A stretch of DNA of 5,848 bases from Deltaproteobacteria bacterium. GTDB lineage: Bacteria > Bdellovibrionota_F > JAHFAK01. The position numbers and the translations under genes are program-made. The stretch is taken from the NCBI GenBank assembly GCA_023250585.1, contig JAHFAK010000045.1:1-5848 (forward strand), given 5' to 3'. Positions 1 to 5,299 of this stretch are shown here, piece by piece. Under the pieces are notes generated by a model that had not been told where the DNA came from, ran no database searches, and worked only from the letters and a program-made list of their open reading frames with translations. The stretch's first letter is position 1. Each line of letters starts with the position of its first letter.

Positions 1-119
1 CGCCATCCGGCTGTCCCTTTCATACACGTTGTCCGCTTGCCGAAGCACGTTGTAAGGCAACTGAACCCGAATTACGAGAGGTTGAACCAAATCATTTTGT
101 TGCTTGCCATTTAGTATAA
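1..119 (+). CDS. Oligo/dipeptide ABC transporter ATP-binding protein, C-terminal end (partial)
   Basis: This is the last 38 codons of a gene that begins left of the window, read in the frame starting at base 3 and ending at TAA 117-119. The visible peptide opens with [11 protein letters not shown] and ends with FVACHLV. That is the hallmark C-terminal extension of Opp/Dpp-family ATPases (OppD/OppF/DppD/DppF), the energy-coupling subunits of peptide importers at the cytoplasmic membrane. Four cysteines are spaced C-X5-C-X6-C-X17-C (visible residues 4, 10, 17, 35). In some DppD-type proteins the equivalent cysteines are reported to bind an iron-sulfur cluster, a point recalled from the family and not tested here. 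The Walker and ABC signature motifs lie outside the window, so the D-type and F-type subunits cannot be told apart and no symbol is given. The gene body must lie to the left, probably with the permease genes. The 119-197 palindrome cluster begins right at its stop codon. Confidence 0.85.
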   Translation, partial: PSGCPFHTRCPLAEARCKATEPELREVEPNHFVACHLV

Positions 120-197
120 TTGTGCTGATGTTAAGATTGTACTGAAGTACTGATGTTAGAGATAGTTAACGTTAATTATCTCTAACATCAGCACAAT
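119..197. repeat. Palindrome cluster: 42-nt near-perfect palindrome plus third copy of its arm
   Basis: Bases 150-191 form a palindrome centred between 170 and 171. Arm 150-164 (CTGATGTTAGAGATA) is perfectly complementary to 177-191, and the centre 166-175 (TTAACGTTAA) is itself a perfect palindrome. The only unmatched pair is G165/T176, which would be a G-U pair in RNA. A further copy of the arm start lies upstream: 119-133 (ATTGTGCTGATGTTA) is perfectly complementary to 183-197. The 9-mer CTGATGTTA therefore occurs three times, at 125-133 and 150-158 directly and at 183-191 inverted. The 119-133 and 150-164 arms compete for the same right arm, so two hairpins are mutually exclusive. A tandem GTACTGA(A/T) pair at 139-154 lies between them. 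No T-run follows, so this is not a standard intrinsic terminator. Confidence 0.8.
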
Positions 198-215
198 AAT
201 GCCAACTTGACTAAA

Positions 216-247
216 TTAACAGTCGTGTTAGAAGGACTCAGTATTAT
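216..247 (+). promoter_or_regulatory. Weak promoter candidate for the 52-aa ORF
   Basis: TTAACA (216-221, five of six matches to the -35 consensus) and TATTAT (242-247, -10-like) precede the small gene at 271. The 20-nt spacing is longer than the usual 16-18, which lowers confidence. An alternative -35, TTGACT at 207-212, has no good -10 at the right distance. The gene could instead be read from upstream. Confidence 0.25.
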
Positions 248-256
248 ATAAATCAT

Positions 257-262
257 AAGGAG
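257..262 (+). promoter_or_regulatory. Shine-Dalgarno site of the 52-aa ORF
   Basis: AAGGAG lies 8 nt before the ATG at 271. It is one of the strongest ribosome-binding sites in the window. It is the main reason to believe that the short ORF 271-429 is a real gene and not a chance reading frame. Confidence 0.7.
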
Positions 263-270
263 TTATTACT

Positions 271-429
271 ATGCAAGTCGGTGATAAAGTTAATTTTGCG
301 TTTGCAAAAGGTGAAAAACAAGGAAAAATTCAAAAACTTTTCGAAAAAACAGTGTATATTCGAGTAGATTTTCCTAATCATAAGAACAAACTCATTAAAA
401 GAAAAATACACGAAATTAAAAAAACATAA
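271..429 (+). CDS. Small basic protein, possible SH3/KOW/Tudor-like fold (52 aa)
   Basis: A 52-codon ORF starts MQVGDKVNFAFAKGEKQGKI and ends in a lysine-rich KIHEIKKT. The ATG is fixed by a good AAGGAG site 8 nt upstream. The protein has no signal peptide or membrane segment and is strongly basic. The pattern is an opening V-G-D-K-V strand, then K-G-E-x-x-G-K-I, then T-V-Y-I-R-V-D-F and a closing basic strand. This reads like a short five-stranded beta barrel of the SH3/KOW/Tudor type, in which small proteins of this size often bind nucleic acid or ribosomes. The fold is inferred from the pattern alone and I do not recognise a named family. It is followed after 3 nt by a second tiny ORF (433-612), suggesting a two-gene unit. 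The 119-197 palindrome lies about 75 bp upstream of its start codon and could be its control region. Confidence 0.65.
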   Translation: MQVGDKVNFAFAKGEKQGKIQKLFEKTVYIRVDFPNHKNKLIKRKIHEIKKT

Positions 430-432
430 GGT

Positions 433-612
433 ATGAAAATAGATCAACCTATCAATAAATCAAAAAGTTCAACGTCATCTACTCGTCATCCGCAACATTT
501 TGTCACATCAACTATTAAAGAATTTATTGAAGCGCTTTTAAAACTCGAAGCAAAAATAATTAATACTAAGGAGCCTCTAAAAAATGTCCAGATACGAGGC
601 GTACACACATGA
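433..612 (+). CDS. Hypothetical 59-aa ORF running into the 570-692 repeat element
   Basis: The ORF begins at an ATG three bases after the stop of the 52-aa gene and ends at TGA 610-612. The N-terminal part is Ser/Thr-rich and polar. Residues about 27-43 (TIKEFIEALLKLEAKII) look like an amphipathic helix. The last 14 or so residues are encoded inside the inverted-repeat element that begins at 570, so the native C terminus may have been replaced when the element arrived. The ribosome-binding site is poor: only AAGG in the preceding stop region, too close to the ATG. Translation would therefore rely on coupling to the upstream ORF. I recognise no family. It may be a real small gene, a truncated remnant, or a chance frame. 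Confidence 0.35.
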   Translation: MKIDQPINKSKSSTSSTRHPQHFVTSTIKEFIEALLKLEAKIINTKEPLKNVQIRGVHT

Positions 613-703
613 GCAACCGGAGCGTATATGCCAATACGTGAGGATTGCGAATGTATGGACAACGATGTAGATGGATAGTTTTTAGAGGTTCCCTCATTAG
701 TAT
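563..703. repeat. MITE-like inverted-repeat element (core about 570-692)
   Basis: The left end GGAGCCTCTAAAAA (570-583) is an imperfect inverted copy of TTTTTAGAGGTTCC (679-692), with one mismatch in 14. Outside these ends a second, perfect 7-bp inverted pair follows: ATACTAA (563-569) and TTAGTAT (697-703). Inside, TGTCCA-GA-TAC (585-595) pairs with GTATGGACA (653-661), and CGTAT/ATACG motifs (623-638) allow a nested hairpin. The interior is clearly richer in GC than the AT-rich DNA around it, and it shows a weak period of about 29 nt (TGAG at 610 and 639). There is no transposase ORF and no convincing target duplication. Size and ends fit a MITE or a folded repeat. The right flank contains the stop codon of the barrel-protein gene (697-699), and the left part encodes the tail of the 59-aa ORF. 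Confidence 0.6.
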
Positions 704-1605
704 CGATAACCAAAGGCAATCGTAATTGTATAGGAAGTATCTTTAACGGTAGCATTTTCGATATTACTGCGAGGTGTATCATCATAAATACTCGTTCCCG
801 AAAAATGAAATTCAAGTGGCCGAATTATGAGCTTCGCCATTACAAAATATCCTTGTGCATATTCACCTAAAATTCCTGCTCCATATCCTATCCCATCATT
901 GCCTGTATAATTTCCGGAAGCATGAAGCGGGTTTTCTAAAAATGTTGTTTTAAAAAAATATTCAAAATCAGCCAAGAGAGAAAAATTGATATGAGCAATA
1001 TCAATCGTAGGAATTTCAAGAGATAGCCCCGTTACCGGCGAAAGATAGCTGTAATCAACAATTAAATTTTTATAAAATGGATCTTGCGCTGCCGCCTTAT
1101 TTGGTGCGTTTGAAGTAAAATAAAACCATTCGAAACCAATTATAAAATCAAGCCGAGGACTATAGAGTTCAAATAATGGAAAAAATCTATATTTCATATC
1201 AAATCGCAGACGATGTGTGTACCCAAAAGCCTTTCCAAAATTCTCACCGGGAACCTCAAGAGCAAAATGAGAGAATGCATTCGTATATCCGAGAAATGCA
1301 GATACAGACGATCGTCGTACCGGAAGTCTATATAACGTAGTATCGAGCCCTAAATTAAATGCTGCCGCTCGTTGATTATTTCCGATAACCTGAACCTGTC
1401 CGTTATTAAATGCATAGTCAGAAAGATATACTCCTGTACCAATATACATAAAGAATTGTTTTTGTTTGAGATTATGAAGCGGCTGATCGACTCGTTCAAC
1501 CAGCTCATCAATCATGAGATGTTTATCGTCTTTTTTTTCTTCTTCAGCCAAGAGCGCAGAAGCAAAAAATACAAGAAGAAGAAAAAAAAGAATTCTATGG
1601 TTCAT
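697..1605 (-). CDS. Secreted outer-membrane beta-barrel protein, family not recognised (302 aa)
   Basis: I chose the ATG at 1603-1605 because it gives a classic signal peptide: MNHR, then a hydrophobic run ILFFLLLVFFASALLA, then a cleavage point before EEEKKDDK (about residue 20). Longer starts (ATG at 1630-1632, TTG at 1639-1641) would bury this signal inside the protein and also lack a good ribosome-binding site. The mature part has a charged N-terminal linker (21-50). It continues with alternating aromatic/hydrophobic strands, for example around residues 100-118, 129-146, 152-163, 205-219, 253-268 and 291-302, and ends in YTITIAFGYRY. A final aromatic residue is typical of barrels inserted by the BAM machinery. 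There are no cysteines. No named family (OmpA, porin, OmpW) can be assigned from the sequence. The gene is transcribed away from ligA, and the 570-692 element sits directly at its 3' end. It may be a monocistron. Confidence 0.8.
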   Translation of the reverse strand: MNHRILFFLLLVFFASALLAEEEKKDDKHLMIDELVERVDQPLHNLKQKQFFMYIGTGVYLSDYAFNNGQVQVIGNNQRAAAFNLGLDTTLYRLPVRRSSVSAFLGYTNAFSHFALEVPGENFGKAFGYTHRLRFDMKYRFFPLFELYSPRLDFIIGFEWFYFTSNAPNKAAAQDPFYKNLIVDYSYLSPVTGLSLEIPTIDIAHINFSLLADFEYFFKTTFLENPLHASGNYTGNDGIGYGAGILGEYAQGYFVMAKLIIRPLEFHFSGTSIYDDTPRSNIENATVKDTSYTITIAFGYRY

Positions 1606-1611
1606 AATTGT

Positions 1612-1641
1612 AGTATAAAATTTTAGTGACATTTTCTGCAA
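1612..1641 (-). promoter_or_regulatory. Promoter candidate for the beta-barrel gene
   Basis: On the minus strand, TATACT (1612-1617) is a good -10 box, with TTGCAG (1636-1641) 18 nt upstream as a modest -35. A start 7 nt after the -10 would fall on the ATG at 1605. No Shine-Dalgarno sequence precedes that ATG, so the message may be leaderless. The reading is inferred from sequence alone. Confidence 0.4.
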
Positions 1642-1650
1642 GACGTTTTT

Positions 1651-1677
1651 CTGGATTCCCTCGTAGGCGTGAATCCA
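1651..1677. repeat. REP-like intergenic palindrome, copy 1
   Basis: GGATTC (1653-1658) pairs with GAATCC (1671-1676), and an inner CCT/AGG pair extends the stem. The core ATTCCCTCGTAGGCGTGAAT matches the minus-strand reading of the second palindrome (5260-5279) at 17 of 20 positions. The shape ATTCCC-N8-(GG)GAAT resembles short dispersed repeats such as neisserial dRS3 and REP-type sequences. It lies between the divergent barrel gene and ligA. Confidence 0.5.
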
Positions 1678-1692
1678 CTCCTTTCCTCTGGA

Positions 1693-1722
1693 TTGACTAC
1701 CTCAATTAAAAAAACATAGAGT
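1693..1722 (+). promoter_or_regulatory. Promoter candidate for ligA
   Basis: TTGACT (1693-1698, five of six matches to the -35 consensus) is followed after 18 nt by TAGAGT (1717-1722, four of six to -10). Transcription would start at or next to the ATG at 1729. An in-frame TAG at 1717-1719 shows that ligA cannot start further upstream. Only a weak AGAG (1718-1721) could act as a ribosome site, so a leaderless or near-leaderless message is possible. Confidence 0.4.
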
Positions 1723-1728
1723 AGTTCT

Positions 1729-3621
1729 ATGAAAAAAGACTCAATTGGTGAACTCGAACGCGAAATATTATTTCATAATTATCGCTATTTTGTTCTTTCT
1801 GATCCACTCATTTCGGATCAGGAATTTGATGGGCTTGTTGTAAAATTAAAAAAGCTCAATCCCTCTTCAAAAGTATTAAGACAAATAGGATCGGATATTC
1901 CATTAAGCACCAAAAAAAATATTATTGAACATAGCATTCCCATGCTATCTCTCGATAAATCATATGATCTCGAATCATTAGAAAAATGGACCGAAAATTT
2001 TAATGGAGATCTTGTGCAATCACCAAAAGTCGACGGTCTCGCTGCTGCGATTCATTATAATCGTGATGGTATTCTCGCCTGTGCAGCCACACGAGGAAAT
2101 GGATTTATCGGAGAAAATATCACACAAAATATTTTTATGGTAGATGCGATTCCTCTTCAAATTCCTCTGTCAAATTGCGAAATTCGCGGTGAAATATACA
2201 TGAATCTTTCAGTTTTTAAACAATTTAAAGAAACGTTTAAAAGTCCTCGCAATCTTGCAGCTGGAGCAATTAAACAAAAGAATCCTGAAAAAACAAAAGA
2301 ATTTAATTTATCATTTTTAGCCTATGATCTTTTAGGAAAAGAATGTAATGAAGAATGGGAAAAAATTGAACTCTTGAGAAAATTTGGATTTCATTCGGTC
2401 AATAGCAAGAAAATTTCTAAAAATGAATTAAAACAGAGCGTAGAAGTTTTTCTCGAAGAACATACACAGTATGATTACGAAGTCGATGGCATTGTGTATA
2501 AAGTAAATAGTATGAGTGAACAAAAACGTCTCGGTGAAACGAATCATCACCCGCGCTATGCTCTTGCATATAAACTTCAAGGAGAATCAGGCATTACACA
2601 TCTCTTTGCTGTAGAGTGGAACGTCTCGCGAACAGGAACCATTACTCCCTGTGCAATTATTGAACCTATCAAACTTTCAGGTGCTGTTATTAATCGAACT
2701 TCTCTTCATAACTTAGGAAATTTTAAAAAACTCGATTTACGAAAAAATGCAAAAGTTATGATCACGCGCCGTGGAGGGGTTATTCCGAATCTTGAATCAG
2801 TTACCAGCGCCGGTCGCGGTGAGGCTTTAGAGATTCCTAAAGAATGTCCGTCATGTGGCAGAAGCGTAGTTACTCGCGATGATTTTCTATACTGTGCACA
2901 TCCACAAAATTGTAGGAATACACAAATATCTTTTCTTGAACATTTTGTAAAAGCTCTCGAGATTGATGGTTTTGGAAGAAAATGGATTGAAATACTCTAC
3001 GATGAAAAACTTGTTAAAGAACCGTCTGATCTTTGTACGTTAACTATAGAAGATCTTTTAAAACTGCCCCGCATGGGAGATGTTCTTGCTGAAAAACTTA
3101 TCAATAATATTTCAACCAAAAAAAGCGTTACGTTGGAACAATTTCTTCTGAGTCTTGGAATTGATGACTTAGGCGGAGCAGTTTCAAAAATTCTCGCCGA
3201 TATGTTTGGATCTCTTGAAAAAATTCTCGAGCTTGATGAAGAAGAGCTCATGTCTATTCATTCAATTGGCGATATTATTGCAAAAAATATTGTACGAGGC
3301 TTAGAAGAACGAAAAGAAATGATTACCAAACTTTTACGTTTTATCACGATAGAAAAAATTAATCCTGTATCAAAAGGACCATTACAAAATAAGACGTTTG
3401 TTTTTACGGGTACCCTTAAAGACATGACACGAAAGGATGCGGAGACAAAAGTTAAATCGCTCGGCGGAAAAATTTTATCACAGGTAACAAAACAATTAGA
3501 TTATCTCGTTGTTGCCGAAGATGCGAAAGAAAGTACGAAATTAAAAAAAGCACGCGAGTATGAAATACACATACTGAACGAAAAAGAATTTTTAGAAATT
3601 ATAGGCAAGTCCGATAAATGA
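1729..3621 (+). CDS. ligA: NAD+-dependent DNA ligase LigA
   Basis: LigA seals 3'-OH/5'-phosphate nicks during replication and repair, using NAD+ and releasing NMN. All domains are present in 630 residues (E. coli has 671): the NMN-binding Ia domain (1-60), the adenylation domain with the nucleotidyl lysine K100 in PKVDGLA, RGE (153-155), SPRNLAAG (172-179), EVDGIVYKVN (251-260) and ALAYK (278-282). The OB fold follows (about 290-365, with SRTGTITP at 300-307), then a Cys4 zinc finger (C373, C376, C389, C395), helix-hairpin-helix repeats (about 400-545) and a BRCT domain (about 549-626). The start is fixed by an in-frame stop 10 nt upstream. Several usually strict positions differ: E. coli H23, Y35 and E113 align with F21, F33 and S98; RAGDVIP reads RRGGVIP; VGRTG reads VSRTG; and the DSPT motif is missing. 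The lysine and zinc ligands are intact, so I expect activity. The 3' end overlaps the convergent gene by 30 bp. Confidence 0.97.
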   Translation: MKKDSIGELEREILFHNYRYFVLSDPLISDQEFDGLVVKLKKLNPSSKVLRQIGSDIPLSTKKNIIEHSIPMLSLDKSYDLESLEKWTENFNGDLVQSPKVDGLAAAIHYNRDGILACAATRGNGFIGENITQNIFMVDAIPLQIPLSNCEIRGEIYMNLSVFKQFKETFKSPRNLAAGAIKQKNPEKTKEFNLSFLAYDLLGKECNEEWEKIELLRKFGFHSVNSKKISKNELKQSVEVFLEEHTQYDYEVDGIVYKVNSMSEQKRLGETNHHPRYALAYKLQGESGITHLFAVEWNVSRTGTITPCAIIEPIKLSGAVINRTSLHNLGNFKKLDLRKNAKVMITRRGGVIPNLESVTSAGRGEALEIPKECPSCGRSVVTRDDFLYCAHPQNCRNTQISFLEHFVKALEIDGFGRKWIEILYDEKLVKEPSDLCTLTIEDLLKLPRMGDVLAEKLINNISTKKSVTLEQFLLSLGIDDLGGAVSKILADMFGSLEKILELDEEELMSIHSIGDIIAKNIVRGLEERKEMITKLLRFITIEKINPVSKGPLQNKTFVFTGTLKDMTRKDAETKVKSLGGKILSQVTKQLDYLVVAEDAKESTKLKKAREYEIHILNEKEFLEIIGKSDK

Positions 3622-4116
3622 ACCTTTTGGGGAGACATCAATGCGTGGCTCAAGACGTGATTCATACCGAAATTTTTTATTGAGATTTTCATTATATTTT
3701 GTTGCTTCATGAGCACCGGTAACAGCTCCAAAAATTCGTGAAGCAAGCATAATGCCTAAACCGCCATAAAAGAGCCCCGCTTCATTGCCTGTTAAATTAT
3801 CCCATTTAATTTCGCTTCGTTCGAGAAAGCCATCATTGTCATCATCTGCAGCAAACCAACCACCAATCGCCAAGCCTAAACCTAATACTTCACTTACAAG
3901 ACATATGGTGCCCAGCTGATAATTTTCTGCATAGAAATTCCCAAGACCAAAACCAGCAAATCCACCCAAAACTCCAGCAGTAACAGTTGATTTTTCATTA
4001 ACATACACAATACGTGGTTGAACTACTTGCGTTGTATCAGTTTCTGCAAAAAGCACTGAAGTAGATGAAATGAGAAATATGCTCAAAATCACAAGATTTC
4101 TTAGATATCCGCACAT
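3592..4116 (-). CDS. Small secreted/membrane protein with EF-hand loop, P13/TM2-like (174 aa)
   Basis: The ATG at 4114-4116 has an excellent AGGAGG site 5 nt upstream. Residues 1-24 form a signal peptide, with a likely cut after VLFA. The mature protein has hydrophobic, glycine-rich segments at about 46-62, 68-90 and 112-135. The first carries G-F-G-L-G-N-F-Y followed by E-N-Y-Q-L-G, a pattern seen in small P13-type porins and TM2-like proteins of spirochaetes and others; this likeness is recalled, not searched. Residues 91-102 (DDDNDGFLERSE) match the 12-residue EF-hand calcium loop: acids at 1, 3 and 5, Gly at 6, Leu at 8 and Glu at 12. The loop lies between two hydrophobic segments. The C-terminal 40 residues are charged and end in aromatic F174, which would also fit outer-membrane insertion. 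The gene has its own promoter candidate and lies downstream of pyrB on the same strand. Its last 9 codons plus stop lie opposite the ligA 3' end. The exact function is unknown. Confidence 0.75.
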   Translation of the reverse strand: MCGYLRNLVILSIFLISSTSVLFAETDTTQVVQPRIVYVNEKSTVTAGVLGGFAGFGLGNFYAENYQLGTICLVSEVLGLGLAIGGWFAADDDNDGFLERSEIKWDNLTGNEAGLFYGGLGIMLASRIFGAVTGAHEATKYNENLNKKFRYESRLEPRIDVSPKGSFIGLAYNF

Positions 4117-4121
4117 ATGAG

Positions 4122-4167
4122 CCTCCTATATTTGTTATTATAATCCACAGATCTCATAAAATTGCAA
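4122..4167 (-). promoter_or_regulatory. Promoter and ribosome-binding site of the EF-hand membrane protein
   Basis: On the minus strand a perfect -10 TATAAT (4137-4142) is preceded by TTGCAA (4162-4167) at a long 19-nt spacing. It is followed by the strong Shine-Dalgarno AGGAGG (4122-4127), 5 nt before the ATG. The predicted leader is short, about 15 nt. It lies in the 67-bp gap after pyrB, so this gene is probably transcribed on its own as well as by any read-through from pyrB. Confidence 0.55.
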
Positions 4168-4183
4168 GCTCAACTAGTTTTTT

Positions 4184-5242
4184 TCATACATCAAGAATAC
4201 TTTTTTCTACATGGAATATATAGGCAAGAAGCGCAGCTCGAATCCACATGCCATTGCGTTCTTGGCGCCAGTAGACTGCTCGCTCATCGCTATCAACACG
4301 AACGTCTATCTCATTTCGCCGAGGCAATGGATGCATAATAACAGCATCTTTTTTAAGAATGGAAAGGTGTTCATACGTAAATGAAAAATCATCATAGGAA
4401 CTCTGTGTTTTTTCCTTGTCATTGTCATGTTCATCTTGAATTCTCGTCATATAGATTGCATCGGATTGAGCAATTACTGATGCAAAATTATCTGTTTCAT
4501 AAAATTCGATACGCGATTTTTTCAAAAAGCTACGAAGATCCTCTTCAATCATTAAATGTTTCGGCGCGATAAAATAGAGCTTCATATTTTTATATTCTTT
4601 CATAAGAAAGCTGAGCGAGCGAATCGTACGTCCTCTTTTTAAGTCACCAACCATGGTAATGACTTTTCCATCAATGCCTCCACGATGTTCAAATGATCTA
4701 TGAAGCGTATAAATATCGAGAAGCGCTTGCGTTGGATGTTCATCCTTCCCCGATCCAGCATTTACCACAGGAATGGGGCGGTCAGTAGAATTTAACAGCC
4801 ATGCAGCTTTTTGGTTAAAGTCCTTTTCAGGATGGCGTGAAATAATCACATCAACGTAACTGCTAAATGTTCGAATCGTATCGTAACTACTTTCCCCTTT
4901 AATTTCACTCGAAGTAAAAGTATCACGAATATCGCTCGTTTTAATACCTAAAATATGACATGCATTTAAAAATGAAAGATAGGTTCTTGTTGATGGCTGA
5001 ACAAAATAGAGCATGGCCTTTTTATGCGTTAAAAGCCTTCGTAAATAATCGGCTCCTTCCTTTCGTTTAGCAACCAATCGAATTTTTGTCGCTAAATTAG
5101 ATAAAAAATCTAATTGCTTCCGCTCAAATTGGCGAGCAAAAAGAATATCAAATATTCGTCCTTCTTTTTGAAAAAATGCAAGTTTAGCTTCTTCACTCGT
5201 CTTTTGAAACTTTTGCCACTCTAATTCAAAATACTCTGTCAT
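4184..5242 (-). CDS. pyrB: Aspartate carbamoyltransferase catalytic chain PyrB
   Basis: PyrB joins carbamoyl phosphate and L-aspartate to give carbamoyl aspartate, the committed step of de novo pyrimidine synthesis in the cytosol. The carbamoyl-phosphate site is PSTRT (83-87). The mobile loop SSEIKGES (111-118) supplies K115. SRHP (135-138), HPTQALLD (169-176), GDLKRGRT (199-206), TRIQ (266-269) and HPLPR (304-308) complete the active site, and GDLKRGRT and TRIQ hold the aspartate-binding arginines. The C-terminal YWRQ-RNGMWIRAALL block is typical. At 352 residues it is about 40 longer than the E. coli catalytic chain, mainly through a charged helical N-terminal extension before FARQFERKQLDFL. 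The start has GGGAG (5249-5253) 6 nt upstream. No regulatory pyrI follows; the next gene on this strand is the unrelated EF-hand protein. pyrE lies 57 bp upstream in the same direction, so the two are probably co-transcribed. Confidence 0.96.
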   Translation of the reverse strand: MTEYFELEWQKFQKTSEEAKLAFFQKEGRIFDILFARQFERKQLDFLSNLATKIRLVAKRKEGADYLRRLLTHKKAMLYFVQPSTRTYLSFLNACHILGIKTSDIRDTFTSSEIKGESSYDTIRTFSSYVDVIISRHPEKDFNQKAAWLLNSTDRPIPVVNAGSGKDEHPTQALLDIYTLHRSFEHRGGIDGKVITMVGDLKRGRTIRSLSFLMKEYKNMKLYFIAPKHLMIEEDLRSFLKKSRIEFYETDNFASVIAQSDAIYMTRIQDEHDNDKEKTQSSYDDFSFTYEHLSILKKDAVIMHPLPRRNEIDVRVDSDERAVYWRQERNGMWIRAALLAYIFHVEKSILDV

Positions 5243-5248
5243 GGATTT

Positions 5249-5253
5249 CTCCC
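5249..5253 (-). promoter_or_regulatory. Shine-Dalgarno site of pyrB
   Basis: GGGAG (within AAGGGAGA on the minus strand) is 6 nt upstream of the ATG at 5242. It supports this start over any internal one, and so supports the long N-terminal extension being translated. Confidence 0.65.
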
Positions 5254-5257
5254 TTGG

Positions 5258-5281
5258 TCATTCGCGCCTTCGCGGGAATGA
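5258..5281. repeat. REP-like intergenic palindrome, copy 2
   Basis: TCATTCGCG (5258-5266) pairs with CGC-GG-GAATGA (5271-5281) around a CCTT loop, with a two-base bulge. Read on the minus strand, the core ATTCCCGCGAAGGCGCGAAT matches copy 1 at 1655-1674 in 17 of 20 positions. It fills much of the 57-bp gap between pyrE and pyrB. In the transcript it could act as an mRNA-stabilising or attenuating hairpin, which is inferred only. Confidence 0.5.
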
Positions 5282-5299
5282 TAGTCCCGTAAAACTACT

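Noticed and set aside
119-197. Intrinsic terminator of the transporter gene
   Set aside because: The stem is low in GC and no T-run follows it on either strand, so it fits the usual model poorly.
1-250. tRNA or CRISPR repeats in the palindrome region
   Set aside because: There is no cloverleaf or conserved T-loop, and the three 9-mers are unevenly spaced with mixed orientation.
253-447. Minus-strand 64-aa frame
   Set aside because: It is Phe-rich antisense of the lysine-rich 52-aa gene, which has a strong ribosome site; this frame has none and its composition is that of a shadow.
560-705. Target-site duplication around the repeat element
   Set aside because: The flanks share only an inverted ATACTAA/TTAGTAT pair and a trivial TTA; no direct repeat of convincing length is present.
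486-815. Minus-strand 109-aa frame
   Set aside because: It crosses the inverted-repeat element and the end of the barrel gene out of frame, with no ribosome site or family likeness.
1372-1626. Plus-strand 84-aa frame ending in poly-lysine
   Set aside because: It is antisense of the barrel gene's signal peptide; the lysine run is the complement of Phe/Leu codons.
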